From NCBI RefSeq assembly GCF_000384295.1, contig NZ_KB913037.1, positions 3,148,649 through 3,212,648 on the forward strand: a stretch of DNA of 64,000 bases, read 5' to 3'. Source of the stretch: Amycolatopsis balhimycina FH 1894. GTDB taxonomy: Bacteria > Actinomycetota > Actinomycetes > Mycobacteriales > Pseudonocardiaceae. Made by a program: the position numbers and the translations under genes. Positions 7,780 through 15,868 of this stretch are shown piece after piece. How positions within the stretch are numbered: the stretch's first letter is position 1; every line of letters starts with the position of its first letter. Below the pieces are notes generated by a model. It did no database searches and had not been told where the DNA came from. It saw nothing but the letters and a program-made list of their open reading frames with translations.

Positions 7780-9201
7780 ATGTCAGTGCACTTACCCGCT
7801 CACCGTCAGGTGGAGCGCCTGCCGATGGGTCGAGCCCTGTTCGTGCTGCCGGCCGCCGTCGTCGTCACCGGCGGGGTGTGGTGGTGGATGACGGCCGAGG
7901 CGCCCGCGGCAGGCCGGACGTTCGTGGCCTGGTCCGGCGGGATCGCCGCCGCCGTGGTGTGTGCGGCGGTGACGGTCGCCGTGTACTTCGCGCAGGTGGC
8001 GCGCCAGTTCCGGGATCGCGTCGCGGTGCGGGACGGCGAGGTCGCCCGGCTCGCCGACGACACACTGCCCGCCGTCGTCGAGCGGGTGCGCGGCGGCGCT
8101 TCGGCGGACACCGCGCTCGCCGAGGTGCCGTCCTCCGTCGACGGCGCCGGCCGGCGCCTGCTGTCGGCGGTCGCACAGGAGATCAGCCGCGGGGAGCGCA
8201 TGCGCGCCGCCACCATGGCCGCCTGCGCCAACGCCGCCGGCCGCGTCCAGGCGCTGGCCACCAGCATGCTGGCCGACCTGCGGGAGATGGAAGGACGGCA
8301 CGACGAAAACGTCCTCGGCGACCTGCTCAAGCTGGACCACAGCACCGCGCAGGCGGGCCGGCTGGCGGACAGCATCGCGGTCCTGACCGGCGCCCGGTCC
8401 GGCCGGCGCTGGACCAAGCCGATCGTGATGGAAAGCATCCTGCGCGGCGCGATGGGGCGCATCAGCGCCTACCAGCGGGTGCGGACGCACTCGACCAGCA
8501 CCGTCGCGGTCGCCGGGTACGCCGCCGAAGGGGTCATGCACGCGCTGGCCGAACTGATGGACAACGCCACCAGCTTCTCCCCGCCGTCGGAAGACGTCCA
8601 CGTGTACGTGGAAGAGGTCCACGCGGGTGTGGTGGTCACGATCGAGGACAGCGGTCTCGTCATGAGCGCCGCCGCGCTGGAGCGTGCCGTGCGCGCGGTT
8701 TCCGCCGAGCCGCTGGACCTGACCACGCTGTCCGGGACCCGCCTTGGCCTGGCGGTGGTGGGCTGCCTGGCACGCAAGCACGGCCTGAGCGTGCACTTCA
8801 GGCCGTCGGCGCGGGGTGGCACCGGAGTCGTGGTCATGATCCCCCGGCAGTTGATCACCCAGTCCGAACAGGACACTTCACCGGTCGCGCCGGCCGGCGT
8901 GACCACTCCGCCCCCCGAGGTGCGCACGGCCGCGCCCGCCGTGACGGAGTCCAAAGTGGAGGGTGACCTTGCCGGGCTGCCACGGCGACGTCGCGGGCAG
9001 ACGCTGGCGGCGGCGCCCGTGCCGGTGCCGGTGCCGGCGGCGAGTCCCGCTCCGGCCCGTGCCGACGCCGGAGCGAGGTTCAGCGCGTTCCGCGCGGCAG
9101 GCCGGGGCATCCGGCCCGCTCCCCCGGGCGAGAAGCCGATAGCCGCCCCAGGACGCGAAGCACCCACCGGACCGCAGATCGGAGGCGAGGGATCCCGATG
9201 A
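7780..9201 (+). CDS. cvnA: Conservon sensor protein CvnA (histidine kinase-like ATPase)
   Basis: 473 residues. Two membrane segments near the N-terminus (about 19-36 and 49-70) leave almost no extracellular loop. A helical dimerisation-like region follows, then a HATPase_c domain at about 220-350 with N-box ELMDNATSFSPP, a G1-type IEDSGLVMS in which the second glycine is replaced, and GTRLGLAVVG. The C-terminal 120 residues are a Pro/Ala-rich disordered tail. In Streptomyces conservons, CvnA is a membrane sensor-like protein that assembles with CvnB-D in a complex reminiscent of eukaryotic G-protein signalling. Start ATG at 7780. First of five coupled genes; overlaps cvnB by 4 bases. Confidence 0.93.
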   Translation: MSVHLPAHRQVERLPMGRALFVLPAAVVVTGGVWWWMTAEAPAAGRTFVAWSGGIAAAVVCAAVTVAVYFAQVARQFRDRVAVRDGEVARLADDTLPAVVERVRGGASADTALAEVPSSVDGAGRRLLSAVAQEISRGERMRAATMAACANAAGRVQALATSMLADLREMEGRHDENVLGDLLKLDHSTAQAGRLADSIAVLTGARSGRRWTKPIVMESILRGAMGRISAYQRVRTHSTSTVAVAGYAAEGVMHALAELMDNATSFSPPSEDVHVYVEEVHAGVVVTIEDSGLVMSAAALERAVRAVSAEPLDLTTLSGTRLGLAVVGCLARKHGLSVHFRPSARGGTGVVVMIPRQLITQSEQDTSPVAPAGVTTPPPEVRTAAPAVTESKVEGDLAGLPRRRRGQTLAAAPVPVPVPAASPAPARADAGARFSAFRAAGRGIRPAPPGEKPIAAPGREAPTGPQIGGEGSR

Positions 9202-9614
9202 ACACCACCGACCACGATCTCGACTGGTTGCTCGTGAACCTCCTGAGCAAGACCCCGGGCACCCGGCACGCCCTGGTGCTGTCCAAGGACGGTCTCAAGC
9301 TCTGCCACACCCGCGGGCTGACCGTGGACCAGGCCGACCAGCTGGCCGCCATCGCCTCGGGCATGCAGAGCCTGGCGTACGGCACGTCCATCGAATTCGG
9401 CGACGGGACCGGCGGGGTCCGGCAGTCCATGACGGAGTTCCACGGCGGGATGCTGTTCATCGTGGAGGCAGGCGAAGGCGCCCATCTCGCCGTGATCGCC
9501 GACGACTACGCCGACGTGGGTGTCATCGGCCACAACATGAACGAGCTCGTCGAGCAGATCGGCGAGTACCTGACCGCCCCGCCGCGCCCGCAGCCGCAAC
9601 ACAGCGGCGGATGA
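9198..9614 (+). CDS. cvnB: Conservon protein CvnB (roadblock/LC7 domain)
   Basis: 138 residues, one roadblock/LC7 domain: LDWLLVNLLSKTPGTRHALVLSKDGL at the N-terminus, the central helix ADQLAAIASGMQSLAYG, and the strand MLFIVEAGEGAHLAVIAD. Such proteins act as regulators or scaffolds of small GTPases; in the conservon, CvnB is the likely partner of CvnD. Start ATG at 9198 overlaps the cvnA stop (ATGA), so translation is coupled. The last 15 residues (PRPQPQHSGG) are a flexible tail. Confidence 0.94.
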   Translation: MNTTDHDLDWLLVNLLSKTPGTRHALVLSKDGLKLCHTRGLTVDQADQLAAIASGMQSLAYGTSIEFGDGTGGVRQSMTEFHGGMLFIVEAGEGAHLAVIADDYADVGVIGHNMNELVEQIGEYLTAPPRPQPQHSGG

Positions 9615-9615
9615 C

Positions 9616-9975
9616 ATGAGCTGGGAAGACCTGCACCGCGAGGACCCCGACCGGCTGTACACCGTCACCGGCGGACGCAGCCGCGCGAACGAAAGCGCAC
9701 TGGACCTCGTGACGCTGATCGTGAGCGAGTGCGATCCGGTCCCGGGCATGCAGTCCGAGCACGTCAAGATCCTCCGGCTGTGCCGCCACCCGACGGCGCT
9801 GGTGGAGGTCTCCTCGGACCTGGGCCTCCCGGTGAGCGTCGTGAAGATCCTCCTGTGCGACCTGCTCGACACCGGCCGGATCACCGCCCGCCATCCGTCC
9901 TCGGCACCCGTCGACACCCGTCTGCCCGATCTCGAAACCCTGAAGCAGGTGCTCGTTGGACTTCAGAAGCTCTGA
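9616..9975 (+). CDS. cvnC: Conservon protein CvnC (DUF742)
   Basis: 119 residues of the DUF742 family. Markers are RLYTVTGGRSR near the N-terminus, the ALDLVTLIVS segment, a winged-helix-like centre (EHVKILRLCRHPTALVEVSSDL, LPVSVVKILLCDLLDTGRI), and a C-terminal helix with LETLKQVLVGLQKL. It is the third member of the conservon; the exact role is unknown but it is co-conserved with CvnB and CvnD. Start ATG is one base after the cvnB stop. The 3' end overlaps cvnD by 20 bases. Confidence 0.94.
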   Translation: MSWEDLHREDPDRLYTVTGGRSRANESALDLVTLIVSECDPVPGMQSEHVKILRLCRHPTALVEVSSDLGLPVSVVKILLCDLLDTGRITARHPSSAPVDTRLPDLETLKQVLVGLQKL

Positions 9976-10561
9976 GCAGGACGCCCGCGCTCCGCTGCCG
10001 AGCACCGCCAGGGACGGGCTGAAGATCGTGATCGTCGGCGGGTTCGGGGTGGGCAAGACGACCATGGTCGGTTCCGTCAGCGAGATCCGCCCGCTGAGCA
10101 CAGAGGAAACCATGACACAGGCGGGCGTCGGGATCGACGACGGCGCCTCGCACGGCAAGACCACCACCACGGTCGCGTTCGACTTCGGGCGGATCAGCCT
10201 GAACGAGCGCATGGTGCTGTACTTGTTCGGCGCGCCGGGCCAGGAGCGGTTCTGGTTCCTCTGGGACCGCCTGTTCTCCGGGACACTGGGCGCGGTCGTG
10301 CTGGTGGACACCGACCGGCTGGCCGACTCCTGGTACTCCATCGACCGCCTCGAACACCACGGGACGCCGTTCATCGTCGCGCGCAACAACTTCGGCGCGC
10401 CGAAGCACAGCCTGGACCAGGTGCGCCAGGCGCTCGACCTGTCGCCCGACGTGCCGCTGGTGGACTGCGACGCCCGCCGGCGCGACTCCAGCAAGAGCGT
10501 CCTGCTCGCGCTCGTCCACCACCTCTTCGCCCTGTCCTCCGTCCGGGAGCCCACACGATGA
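9956..10561 (+). CDS. cvnD: Conservon GTPase CvnD
   Basis: 201 residues. P-loop GTPase with Walker A GGFGVGKTT (about 29-37), a switch I region rich in threonine (HGKTTTTVAFDFG) and a switch II-like FGAPGQERF in place of DxxGQ. NNFGAP stands where NKxD normally sits, as is usual for this divergent prokaryotic Ras-like group. Start: TTG at 9956, giving the MDFRSSE beginning typical of CvnD and overlapping cvnC by 20 bases. The product is expected to bind and hydrolyse GTP and to work with CvnB. Overlaps cvnE by 4 bases. Confidence 0.93.
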   Translation: MDFRSSEQDARAPLPSTARDGLKIVIVGGFGVGKTTMVGSVSEIRPLSTEETMTQAGVGIDDGASHGKTTTTVAFDFGRISLNERMVLYLFGAPGQERFWFLWDRLFSGTLGAVVLVDTDRLADSWYSIDRLEHHGTPFIVARNNFGAPKHSLDQVRQALDLSPDVPLVDCDARRRDSSKSVLLALVHHLFALSSVREPTR

Positions 10562-11793
10562 CGACCCCCAGTCCCGCACTCCCCACCCAGGAGCCCGCCT
10601 TCCGGCACGCCACGCCGTTGTCCGGGCCCGGGTTCCAGCAGACGTCCGCGGACCTCTACGCGGAAATGCGGCGGGCGCACGGGCCGGTGGCCCCGGTCCT
10701 GCTCGACGGGGACGTGCCGGCGTGGCTGGTGCTGGGCTACCGCGAAGTGCAGTACGTCGTGAGCAGCCCGGAGGTCTTCGGCCGCGACTCGCGGCGCTGG
10801 AACGCCTGGGACCGCGTCCCGCCCGACTGGCCGTTGCTGCCGCTCATCGGCCACCAGCCCACGATGATGTTCGCCGAAGGCGCCGAACACCGGCGGCGCG
10901 CCGAGGCCCTCGACGAGGCGCTCGGCGCCGTCGACCAGTTCGAACTCGGCGCGCGGGCCCAGCAGGTCGCCGATCAGCTCATCGACGCCTTCGCCGGCTC
11001 CGGCGAGGCGGACCTGATCACCCAGTACGCCGACGGGGTACCGCTGCCCGTCGTCGCCCGGATGATCGGCGTGCCGGAGGCGGAGACCGCCGACCTGGTC
11101 CGTGACGTCTACCAGACGCACGCCGCCGGCGAGGGCGCGAACGAGGCCTACGCGCGCGTCCGGGAAAAGGTGCGGCGGATGGTCGAGTCCAAAAAGGACA
11201 CTCCGGGACCGGACGTCACGTCGCGATTGCTGGCCCACCCGGCCGCGCTCGCCGTCGAGGAAATCACCGAAGACCTGCTCCACCTGATGAACGCGGGGCA
11301 GCTGCCGACCGCCTACTGGATCGGCAACACCCTGCGGCTGATGCTCACCGACGACCGCTTCGCGATGACGTTGTCCGGTGGGCGCCGGAGCGTCGGCCAG
11401 GCGCTGAACGAGGTGCTCTGGGAGGACACGCCCACCCAGAACTTCCCGGGCCGGTTCGCCGTCCACGACGTCCGGCTGGGCGGCAGGCAGATCCGCAAGG
11501 GCGACCTGCTCATCCTCGGTCTCGCCGCGGCCAACCACGACCCGCTCGTCCGGCCGCTCCCGCAGACCTCGAGCGGCAACCAGGCGTACATGTCGTTCAG
11601 CTACGGCGATCACCGGTGCCCGTACGCGGCCCAGGAGATCGCCAAGGTGATCGCCGAGGCCGCGATCGAGGTCCTGCTCGACCGGCTCCCGGACGTGGTT
11701 CTCGCGGTGCCGGCCGACACGCTGACCTGGCGGCCGTCGCCGCTGTTCCGCGGCCTGTCGGCGCTGCCGGTGAAGTTCTCCCTGGCCTGGTGA
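10558..11793 (+). CDS. cvnE: Conservon cytochrome P450 CvnE, CYP157-like, lacking the ExxR motif
   Basis: 411 residues. The heme-binding loop MSFSYGDHRCPYA carries the proximal cysteine (Cys354). The K-helix reads NEVLWED, so the normally invariant ExxR is ExxW (Glu285-Trp288). The I-helix segment LMNAGQLPT lacks the usual acid-alcohol pair (AGxDT). Loss of ExxR is a known trait of the CYP157 family found in conservons. The enzyme may be catalytically unusual or act as a redox/ligand sensor for the CvnA-D complex. Start ATG overlaps the cvnD stop (ATGA). Last gene of the operon; palindrome B follows. Confidence 0.92.
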   Translation: MTTPSPALPTQEPAFRHATPLSGPGFQQTSADLYAEMRRAHGPVAPVLLDGDVPAWLVLGYREVQYVVSSPEVFGRDSRRWNAWDRVPPDWPLLPLIGHQPTMMFAEGAEHRRRAEALDEALGAVDQFELGARAQQVADQLIDAFAGSGEADLITQYADGVPLPVVARMIGVPEAETADLVRDVYQTHAAGEGANEAYARVREKVRRMVESKKDTPGPDVTSRLLAHPAALAVEEITEDLLHLMNAGQLPTAYWIGNTLRLMLTDDRFAMTLSGGRRSVGQALNEVLWEDTPTQNFPGRFAVHDVRLGGRQIRKGDLLILGLAAANHDPLVRPLPQTSSGNQAYMSFSYGDHRCPYAAQEIAKVIAEAAIEVLLDRLPDVVLAVPADTLTWRPSPLFRGLSALPVKFSLAW

Positions 11794-11817
11794 CACCCGG
11801 GACTTGGCCAGATGCCG

Positions 11818-11862
11818 TGAACGACTCTTTCCTGTCGTCCGACGACAGGAAAGAGTCGTTCA
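11818..11862. repeat. Intergenic palindrome B (TGAACGACTCTTTC type)
   Basis: Perfect 22-base arms 11818-11839 and 11841-11862 around a single base. It lies between the converging P450 and phenol-lyase genes, so a bidirectional terminator role is plausible. The sequence is a variant of the TGAATGASTCATTCA family, with GACGAC at the centre. Confidence 0.8.
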
Positions 11863-11969
11863 TGACGTTGCGGACCTGACAGTCCGGCGGCGGTGTCGTC
11901 CGACAGTGCCCTGTGCTGCTCTGCGCCGCCACCCGACCTCGCCGAATGGCTCCACACGGACTGGGCCCC

Positions 11970-13367
11970 TCAACCGAAGATCGTCGTTCCGGACGTCGGC
12001 TCGAAGCGGGCCTGGAAGAACCTGAGCTGCCCGGGTTCGCAGGTGAACCGGAGGCCGCACCGGATCCGGTCGCGGTCGCGGTGGACGGCGATGACGCCGT
12101 CGGCCACGAGGTCCATGTGCGCGCGGGTGTAGACGCGGCGCGGGATCGCCAGGCGCAGCAGTTCCAGGCGGGGCAAGCGGTTTTCCCCGGTTTCCGGGTC
12201 CCGGCCGGCCGAAACCGCGCCGCGTTCGACACCGCGGACGCCGGCTTCGAGGTACACCGCGCACGCCAGGGTCTGGCCGGGGAACTCCGGCCGGGGGACG
12301 TGCGGGAGCGCGGCCGCCGCGTCGACGCAGACGCAGTGGCCGCCGGCCGGGCGGACGATCGGCACGCCCGCGCGGCAGAGCCGCGTCGCGAGGTAGTCGA
12401 CCTGGGCGACGCGGGCGCGGATGTGGTTCTCCTCCACGGATTCCGCGATGCCCACGGCGATGGCCTCCATGTCGCGGCCGGCCATGCCGCCGTACGTGTG
12501 CAGCCCTTCGTACAACAGGGCGAGCCCACGGGCCTGGTCGGCCAGGGCCGGATCGCGCAGGGCGAGCCAGCCGCCGATGTTGGCCAGCGAATCCTTCTTG
12601 GCGGACATGACCGCGCCGTCGGTCGGCGCGCACAGCGCGCGCAGGATCTCCGCGACCGTGGAACGAGCCCGGCCCGGCTCGCGTTGCTTGACGAGCCAGG
12701 CGTTTTCGACCGCGCGGGCGGTGTCGAGGAACACCGGGATCCCGTGGGCGTGCGCCAGGGCGCAGGTCTCGGTGAGGTTCTCGACGCTGATCGGCTGCCC
12801 GCCCGCCATGTTGACCGTCGCGGCGAGGGAGACGTACGGGATCGACTCGGCCCCGAACCGGGCGATGACCGCACGCAGTTTCGCGAGATCCACGTTGCCC
12901 TTGAACGGGTGTTCCGAGGACGGGTCGTGGGCTTCGTCGACGATCACGTCGTGGAATGTCGCGCCGTTGAGCTCCTGGTGGGCGCGGGTACTGGGGAAGT
13001 ACATGTTGCCCGGCATGTGGGTGCCGGGCCGGATCAGGCACCGGGACAGGATGTTCTCCCCGCCGCGGCCCTGGTGCACCGGGATGACGTGCTCGTAGCC
13101 GTAGAAGGCCCGCACGGCCTGTTCGAAGACGTAGAAGCTGCGCGCCCCGGCGTAGGCCTCGTCGCCGCGCATGAGCGCCGACCACTGCCGGTCGGACATC
13201 GCGTTGGTGCCGGAGTCGGTGAACAGGTCGACGTAGACGTCTTCCGAGCGCAGCAGGCACGGGTTCCAGCCCGCCGCGAGCAGGGCCGCTTCCCGGTCCT
13301 CCCGGGTCGTCGTCCGCAACGGCTCGACCATCTTGACGCGCCAAGGTTCCGGCGGATAAACGGACAT
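11970..13367 (-). CDS. Tyrosine phenol-lyase/tryptophanase family PLP enzyme (TPL-like)
   Basis: 465 residues, close to the 456 of Citrobacter tyrosine phenol-lyase. Fold-type I PLP enzyme: HQGRGGEN phosphate loop (about 98-105), MYFPSTRAHQE, Asp215 in FLDTAR, and the PLP lysine in MSAKKD (Lys257, the same number as in Citrobacter TPL). Two positions that separate the subfamilies look TPL-like: Arg378 in AGVRGVERG (Arg381 in TPL, Val in tryptophanase) and Phe450 in QLRFFQARF (Phe448 in TPL, His in tryptophanase). The family cleaves tyrosine to phenol, pyruvate and ammonia, reversibly. It is the last gene of the minus-strand NRPS/halogenase operon, 2 bases after the antiporter stop. Substrate preference is inferred. 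Confidence 0.88.
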   Translation of the reverse strand: MSVYPPEPWRVKMVEPLRTTTREDREAALLAAGWNPCLLRSEDVYVDLFTDSGTNAMSDRQWSALMRGDEAYAGARSFYVFEQAVRAFYGYEHVIPVHQGRGGENILSRCLIRPGTHMPGNMYFPSTRAHQELNGATFHDVIVDEAHDPSSEHPFKGNVDLAKLRAVIARFGAESIPYVSLAATVNMAGGQPISVENLTETCALAHAHGIPVFLDTARAVENAWLVKQREPGRARSTVAEILRALCAPTDGAVMSAKKDSLANIGGWLALRDPALADQARGLALLYEGLHTYGGMAGRDMEAIAVGIAESVEENHIRARVAQVDYLATRLCRAGVPIVRPAGGHCVCVDAAAALPHVPRPEFPGQTLACAVYLEAGVRGVERGAVSAGRDPETGENRLPRLELLRLAIPRRVYTRAHMDLVADGVIAVHRDRDRIRCGLRFTCEPGQLRFFQARFEPTSGTTIFG

Positions 13368-13368
13368 G

Positions 13369-14523
13369 TCAGACTCCCTCGCGTTGCCGGGACAGCCGGG
13401 TGAGCAACGGGCCGGTCATCGCCGTCGTCGCGAGCGCCATCACGACCATCGCCGTGTAAAGCGGGCCGTCGATGACGCCCAGGCCGAGCCCGATGCCGGC
13501 GAAGACCAGTTCGGTGACGCCGCGGGTGTTCATCAGGACCGCGAACACCCCGGCCGGGTGCGGGGCCAGCCCGCCGAGCCGCGCGCCCAGATAGGCGCCA
13601 CCGCACTTGCCGGCCACGGCGACGGCGGCCACGGCGGCGATGTCCGCGGCCAGGGCCGCGTCGAGCCGGCCGAGGTCGACGGCCCGCCCGACGAGCACGA
13701 AGTACAGCGGTGCCAGCAGCGAAGCGACCGGCGTGACCAGTGCGGCCGGGCCGGGCGCCGGGACGGCGTGGCCGAGGACGACGCCGGCGAAGAACGCGCC
13801 GATGGCCGGGTGCAGCCCCGCCGCCTCCGTCACGGCCGCGGCCGCGCAGGCGAGTGCGACCAGCACCGCCGTCGCCGACGGCCGGGAAAGCCGCGCGAGC
13901 CGGCGGCGGAACCGGGACCGGGCCAGCCACGGCACCGCCGCCAGCAGCACCACGACGGGCAGCGGCGCGGCCGCGGACCAGCCGTGCGAAGCCGCGGCGG
14001 CGACGGCCAGCAGTGCCCAGGCGGTGAGGTCGGAAACCGCGGCCGCGGTGAGCGCGCGCCGGCCGGCGGCGCTGCCGAGCAGGCCGCGTTCGGCGAGGAT
14101 GCGGGCCAGGACCGGCAACGCCGTCACGGCCATCGCGGCCGCGACGAACACCACGAACGGCCCGGTGCCCGCGGGGGCGTGCCGCCGGGCCAGCCCCAGG
14201 GCGAGCACCGCGCCGAGGCCGAGCGGGACGAGGGTGGCGCCGAGCGCCGGCACGACGACGGCCTTCAGCCGGGTCCTGGTCAGCGACGGGGCCAGGTGGG
14301 CACCGGCGGCGAACAGGAACAGCACCAGGCCGAGCTGGGCGATCGCGGTGAGCGTGGTGTCGACCGGCGCCGGCAGCCGTCGCGTGGCCGGCGCGACGGC
14401 CACGCCGCAGAGGATCTCCCCGAGCACCGCGGGCTGGCCCAGCCGGGCCGCGGCCGCGCCGGCGAGCCGGGCAAGCCCGAGCAGCACGGCGAGGGCGGCG
14501 AGCAGGACAGCGAGCTCAGGCAT
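13369..14523 (-). CDS. CPA2-type cation/proton antiporter (KefB-like membrane domain)
   Basis: 384 residues with about 11-12 membrane segments and no cytoplasmic RCK/TrkA domain. Features of the Na+/H+ exchanger fold: LGQPAVLGEILCGVAV in TM2, the acidic AAVSDLTAWALL helix (Asp of TM5), LHPAIGAFFAGVVLG and LMNTRGVTELVFAGIGL, the Arg-containing half of the crossed helices. Start ATG at 14523 overlaps the halogenase stop (ATGCCTGA). Antiporters of this kind occur in antibiotic clusters, where they may supply ion or pH balance or self-resistance. Its substrate cation is not determinable from sequence. Confidence 0.88.
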   Translation of the reverse strand: MPELAVLLAALAVLLGLARLAGAAAARLGQPAVLGEILCGVAVAPATRRLPAPVDTTLTAIAQLGLVLFLFAAGAHLAPSLTRTRLKAVVVPALGATLVPLGLGAVLALGLARRHAPAGTGPFVVFVAAAMAVTALPVLARILAERGLLGSAAGRRALTAAAVSDLTAWALLAVAAAASHGWSAAAPLPVVVLLAAVPWLARSRFRRRLARLSRPSATAVLVALACAAAAVTEAAGLHPAIGAFFAGVVLGHAVPAPGPAALVTPVASLLAPLYFVLVGRAVDLGRLDAALAADIAAVAAVAVAGKCGGAYLGARLGGLAPHPAGVFAVLMNTRGVTELVFAGIGLGLGVIDGPLYTAMVVMALATTAMTGPLLTRLSRQREGV

Positions 14524-15868
14524 CGGGGACCTGCCAGCGACGACCGTCCGAAGTGGACACCAGCCCGCCGGGGAACATCGGCGGCTCCGCACCCGCGTCC
14601 TCGCCGAGCAGGCCGCGCATCTGCAGCTGTGCCCCTTCGGCGAGGACCTCGCCGAGTGTGTCGAAGTCCGTCGACGACACCCCGCCGACGAGGTCGAGGA
14701 ACGCCGTGCGGTCGTCGCGGCCGGTGACGTGACCGGCGTGCCGGTAGTAGGACCGCTGGTCGGCCTCCAGCCGGTAGAAGCCGCGCAGGAAGTCCCGGAA
14801 CAGACCGAATTCACGGCGGTAACGCGCTTCGAACTCGGCGAAGCACCGCTCCTCCGGCACCAGGCCGGCCAGGGTGCTGTTGATCGACCGGGCGGCCAGC
14901 AGCGCGCTGTAGGTGGCGAGGTGGACGCCGGAGGAGAACACCGGGTCGATGAAGCACGCGGCGTCGCCGACCAGCGCCATTCCCGGGCAGCACAGGGAAG
15001 TCCGGTCGTAGGAGTAGTCCTTGCGCACTCGCAGCCGGTCGTACGGCGGCTCGGTGGCGCGGGGGACGCCGTGGAGGAAGTCGCGGACCAGCGGGCAGTC
15101 CGCGATCAGGCCGCGGAACGCCGTCTCGGGATCGCCCTGCACCCGGGCCGCGGCGTCCCGCCGGACGACCGCGCCGACGCTGGTCAGGCTCGCCGAAAGG
15201 GGGATGTACCAGAACCAGCCGTCGCCGAACGCGGCGCACACGATGTTCCCCGCGTCCGGTTCGGGCAGCCGGGCTCCCCCGCGGAAGTAGCCGAACAACG
15301 CCAGGTTGCGGAAGTCCCGTGCGTATTCGCGGGCGCCGCCGACGTCGTGGTGCAGCCGGCTGGTGTGCCCGGAAGCGTCGACGACGAACCGCGCCGTCGC
15401 CGCCCGTTCGCGGCCGGTCTCGTCGAGGTAGCGGACGCCGGTGATCCGGCCGCCGTCCCGCAGCGTGCCGAGCACCCGGTGCCCTTCGCGGACGTCGGCG
15501 CCGAGCCGGCTCGCGTTGCGCAGCAGGATCGTGTCGAAGCGCGTGCGTTCCACCTGGTAGGCGTAGGAAGTCGGGCCGGCCATGCGGTCCGACGCGGCGA
15601 ACGCGAACGTCCACGGCTCGGGGTCGCTCCCCCACCGGAACATGCCGCCGCGCTTGCGGACGAACCCGGCGCGTTCGACCTCGTCCCGCACCCCGAGCAG
15701 GGCGCAGATCCCGTGCACCGTCGCCGGGAGCAGCGACTCCCCGATCCGGTAGCGCGGCAGGTGCTCCTGCTCCAGCAGCAGGACGCGGTGCCCGTCGGCG
15801 GCGACCAGCCCCGCCGCGGTCGACCCGCCAGGGCCGCCACCGACCACGACGACGTCGAAATCGGTCAT
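14516..15868 (-). CDS. FAD-dependent halogenase, carrier-protein-type (PltA/CmlS/CndH-like)
   Basis: 450 residues. N-terminal FAD site VVVGGGPGGSTAAG (7-20), the IGESLLPATVHGICALLGV segment, a conserved lysine in VRKRGGMFRWG (Lys72) at the position of the chloramine-forming lysine, the halogenase signature WFWYIP (218-223, WxWxIP), and GMALVGDAACFIDPVFSSGVHLA. This sequence type usually halogenates substrates held on a peptidyl or acyl carrier protein, fitting the adjacent A-PCP gene. It needs a separate flavin reductase, not present here. Start ATG at 15868 overlaps the NRPS stop by one base (TGATG). Chlorine or bromine and the target position are unknown. Confidence 0.9.
   Translation of the reverse strand: MTDFDVVVVGGGPGGSTAAGLVAADGHRVLLLEQEHLPRYRIGESLLPATVHGICALLGVRDEVERAGFVRKRGGMFRWGSDPEPWTFAFAASDRMAGPTSYAYQVERTRFDTILLRNASRLGADVREGHRVLGTLRDGGRITGVRYLDETGRERAATARFVVDASGHTSRLHHDVGGAREYARDFRNLALFGYFRGGARLPEPDAGNIVCAAFGDGWFWYIPLSASLTSVGAVVRRDAAARVQGDPETAFRGLIADCPLVRDFLHGVPRATEPPYDRLRVRKDYSYDRTSLCCPGMALVGDAACFIDPVFSSGVHLATYSALLAARSINSTLAGLVPEERCFAEFEARYRREFGLFRDFLRGFYRLEADQRSYYRHAGHVTGRDDRTAFLDLVGGVSSTDFDTLGEVLAEGAQLQMRGLLGEDAGAEPPMFPGGLVSTSDGRRWQVPDA

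Noticed and set aside
11970..13367. Naming the lyase a tryptophanase
   Set aside because: Overall similarity allows it, but Arg378 and Phe450 and the VRGVERG and LRFFQARF contexts fit tyrosine phenol-lyase better.
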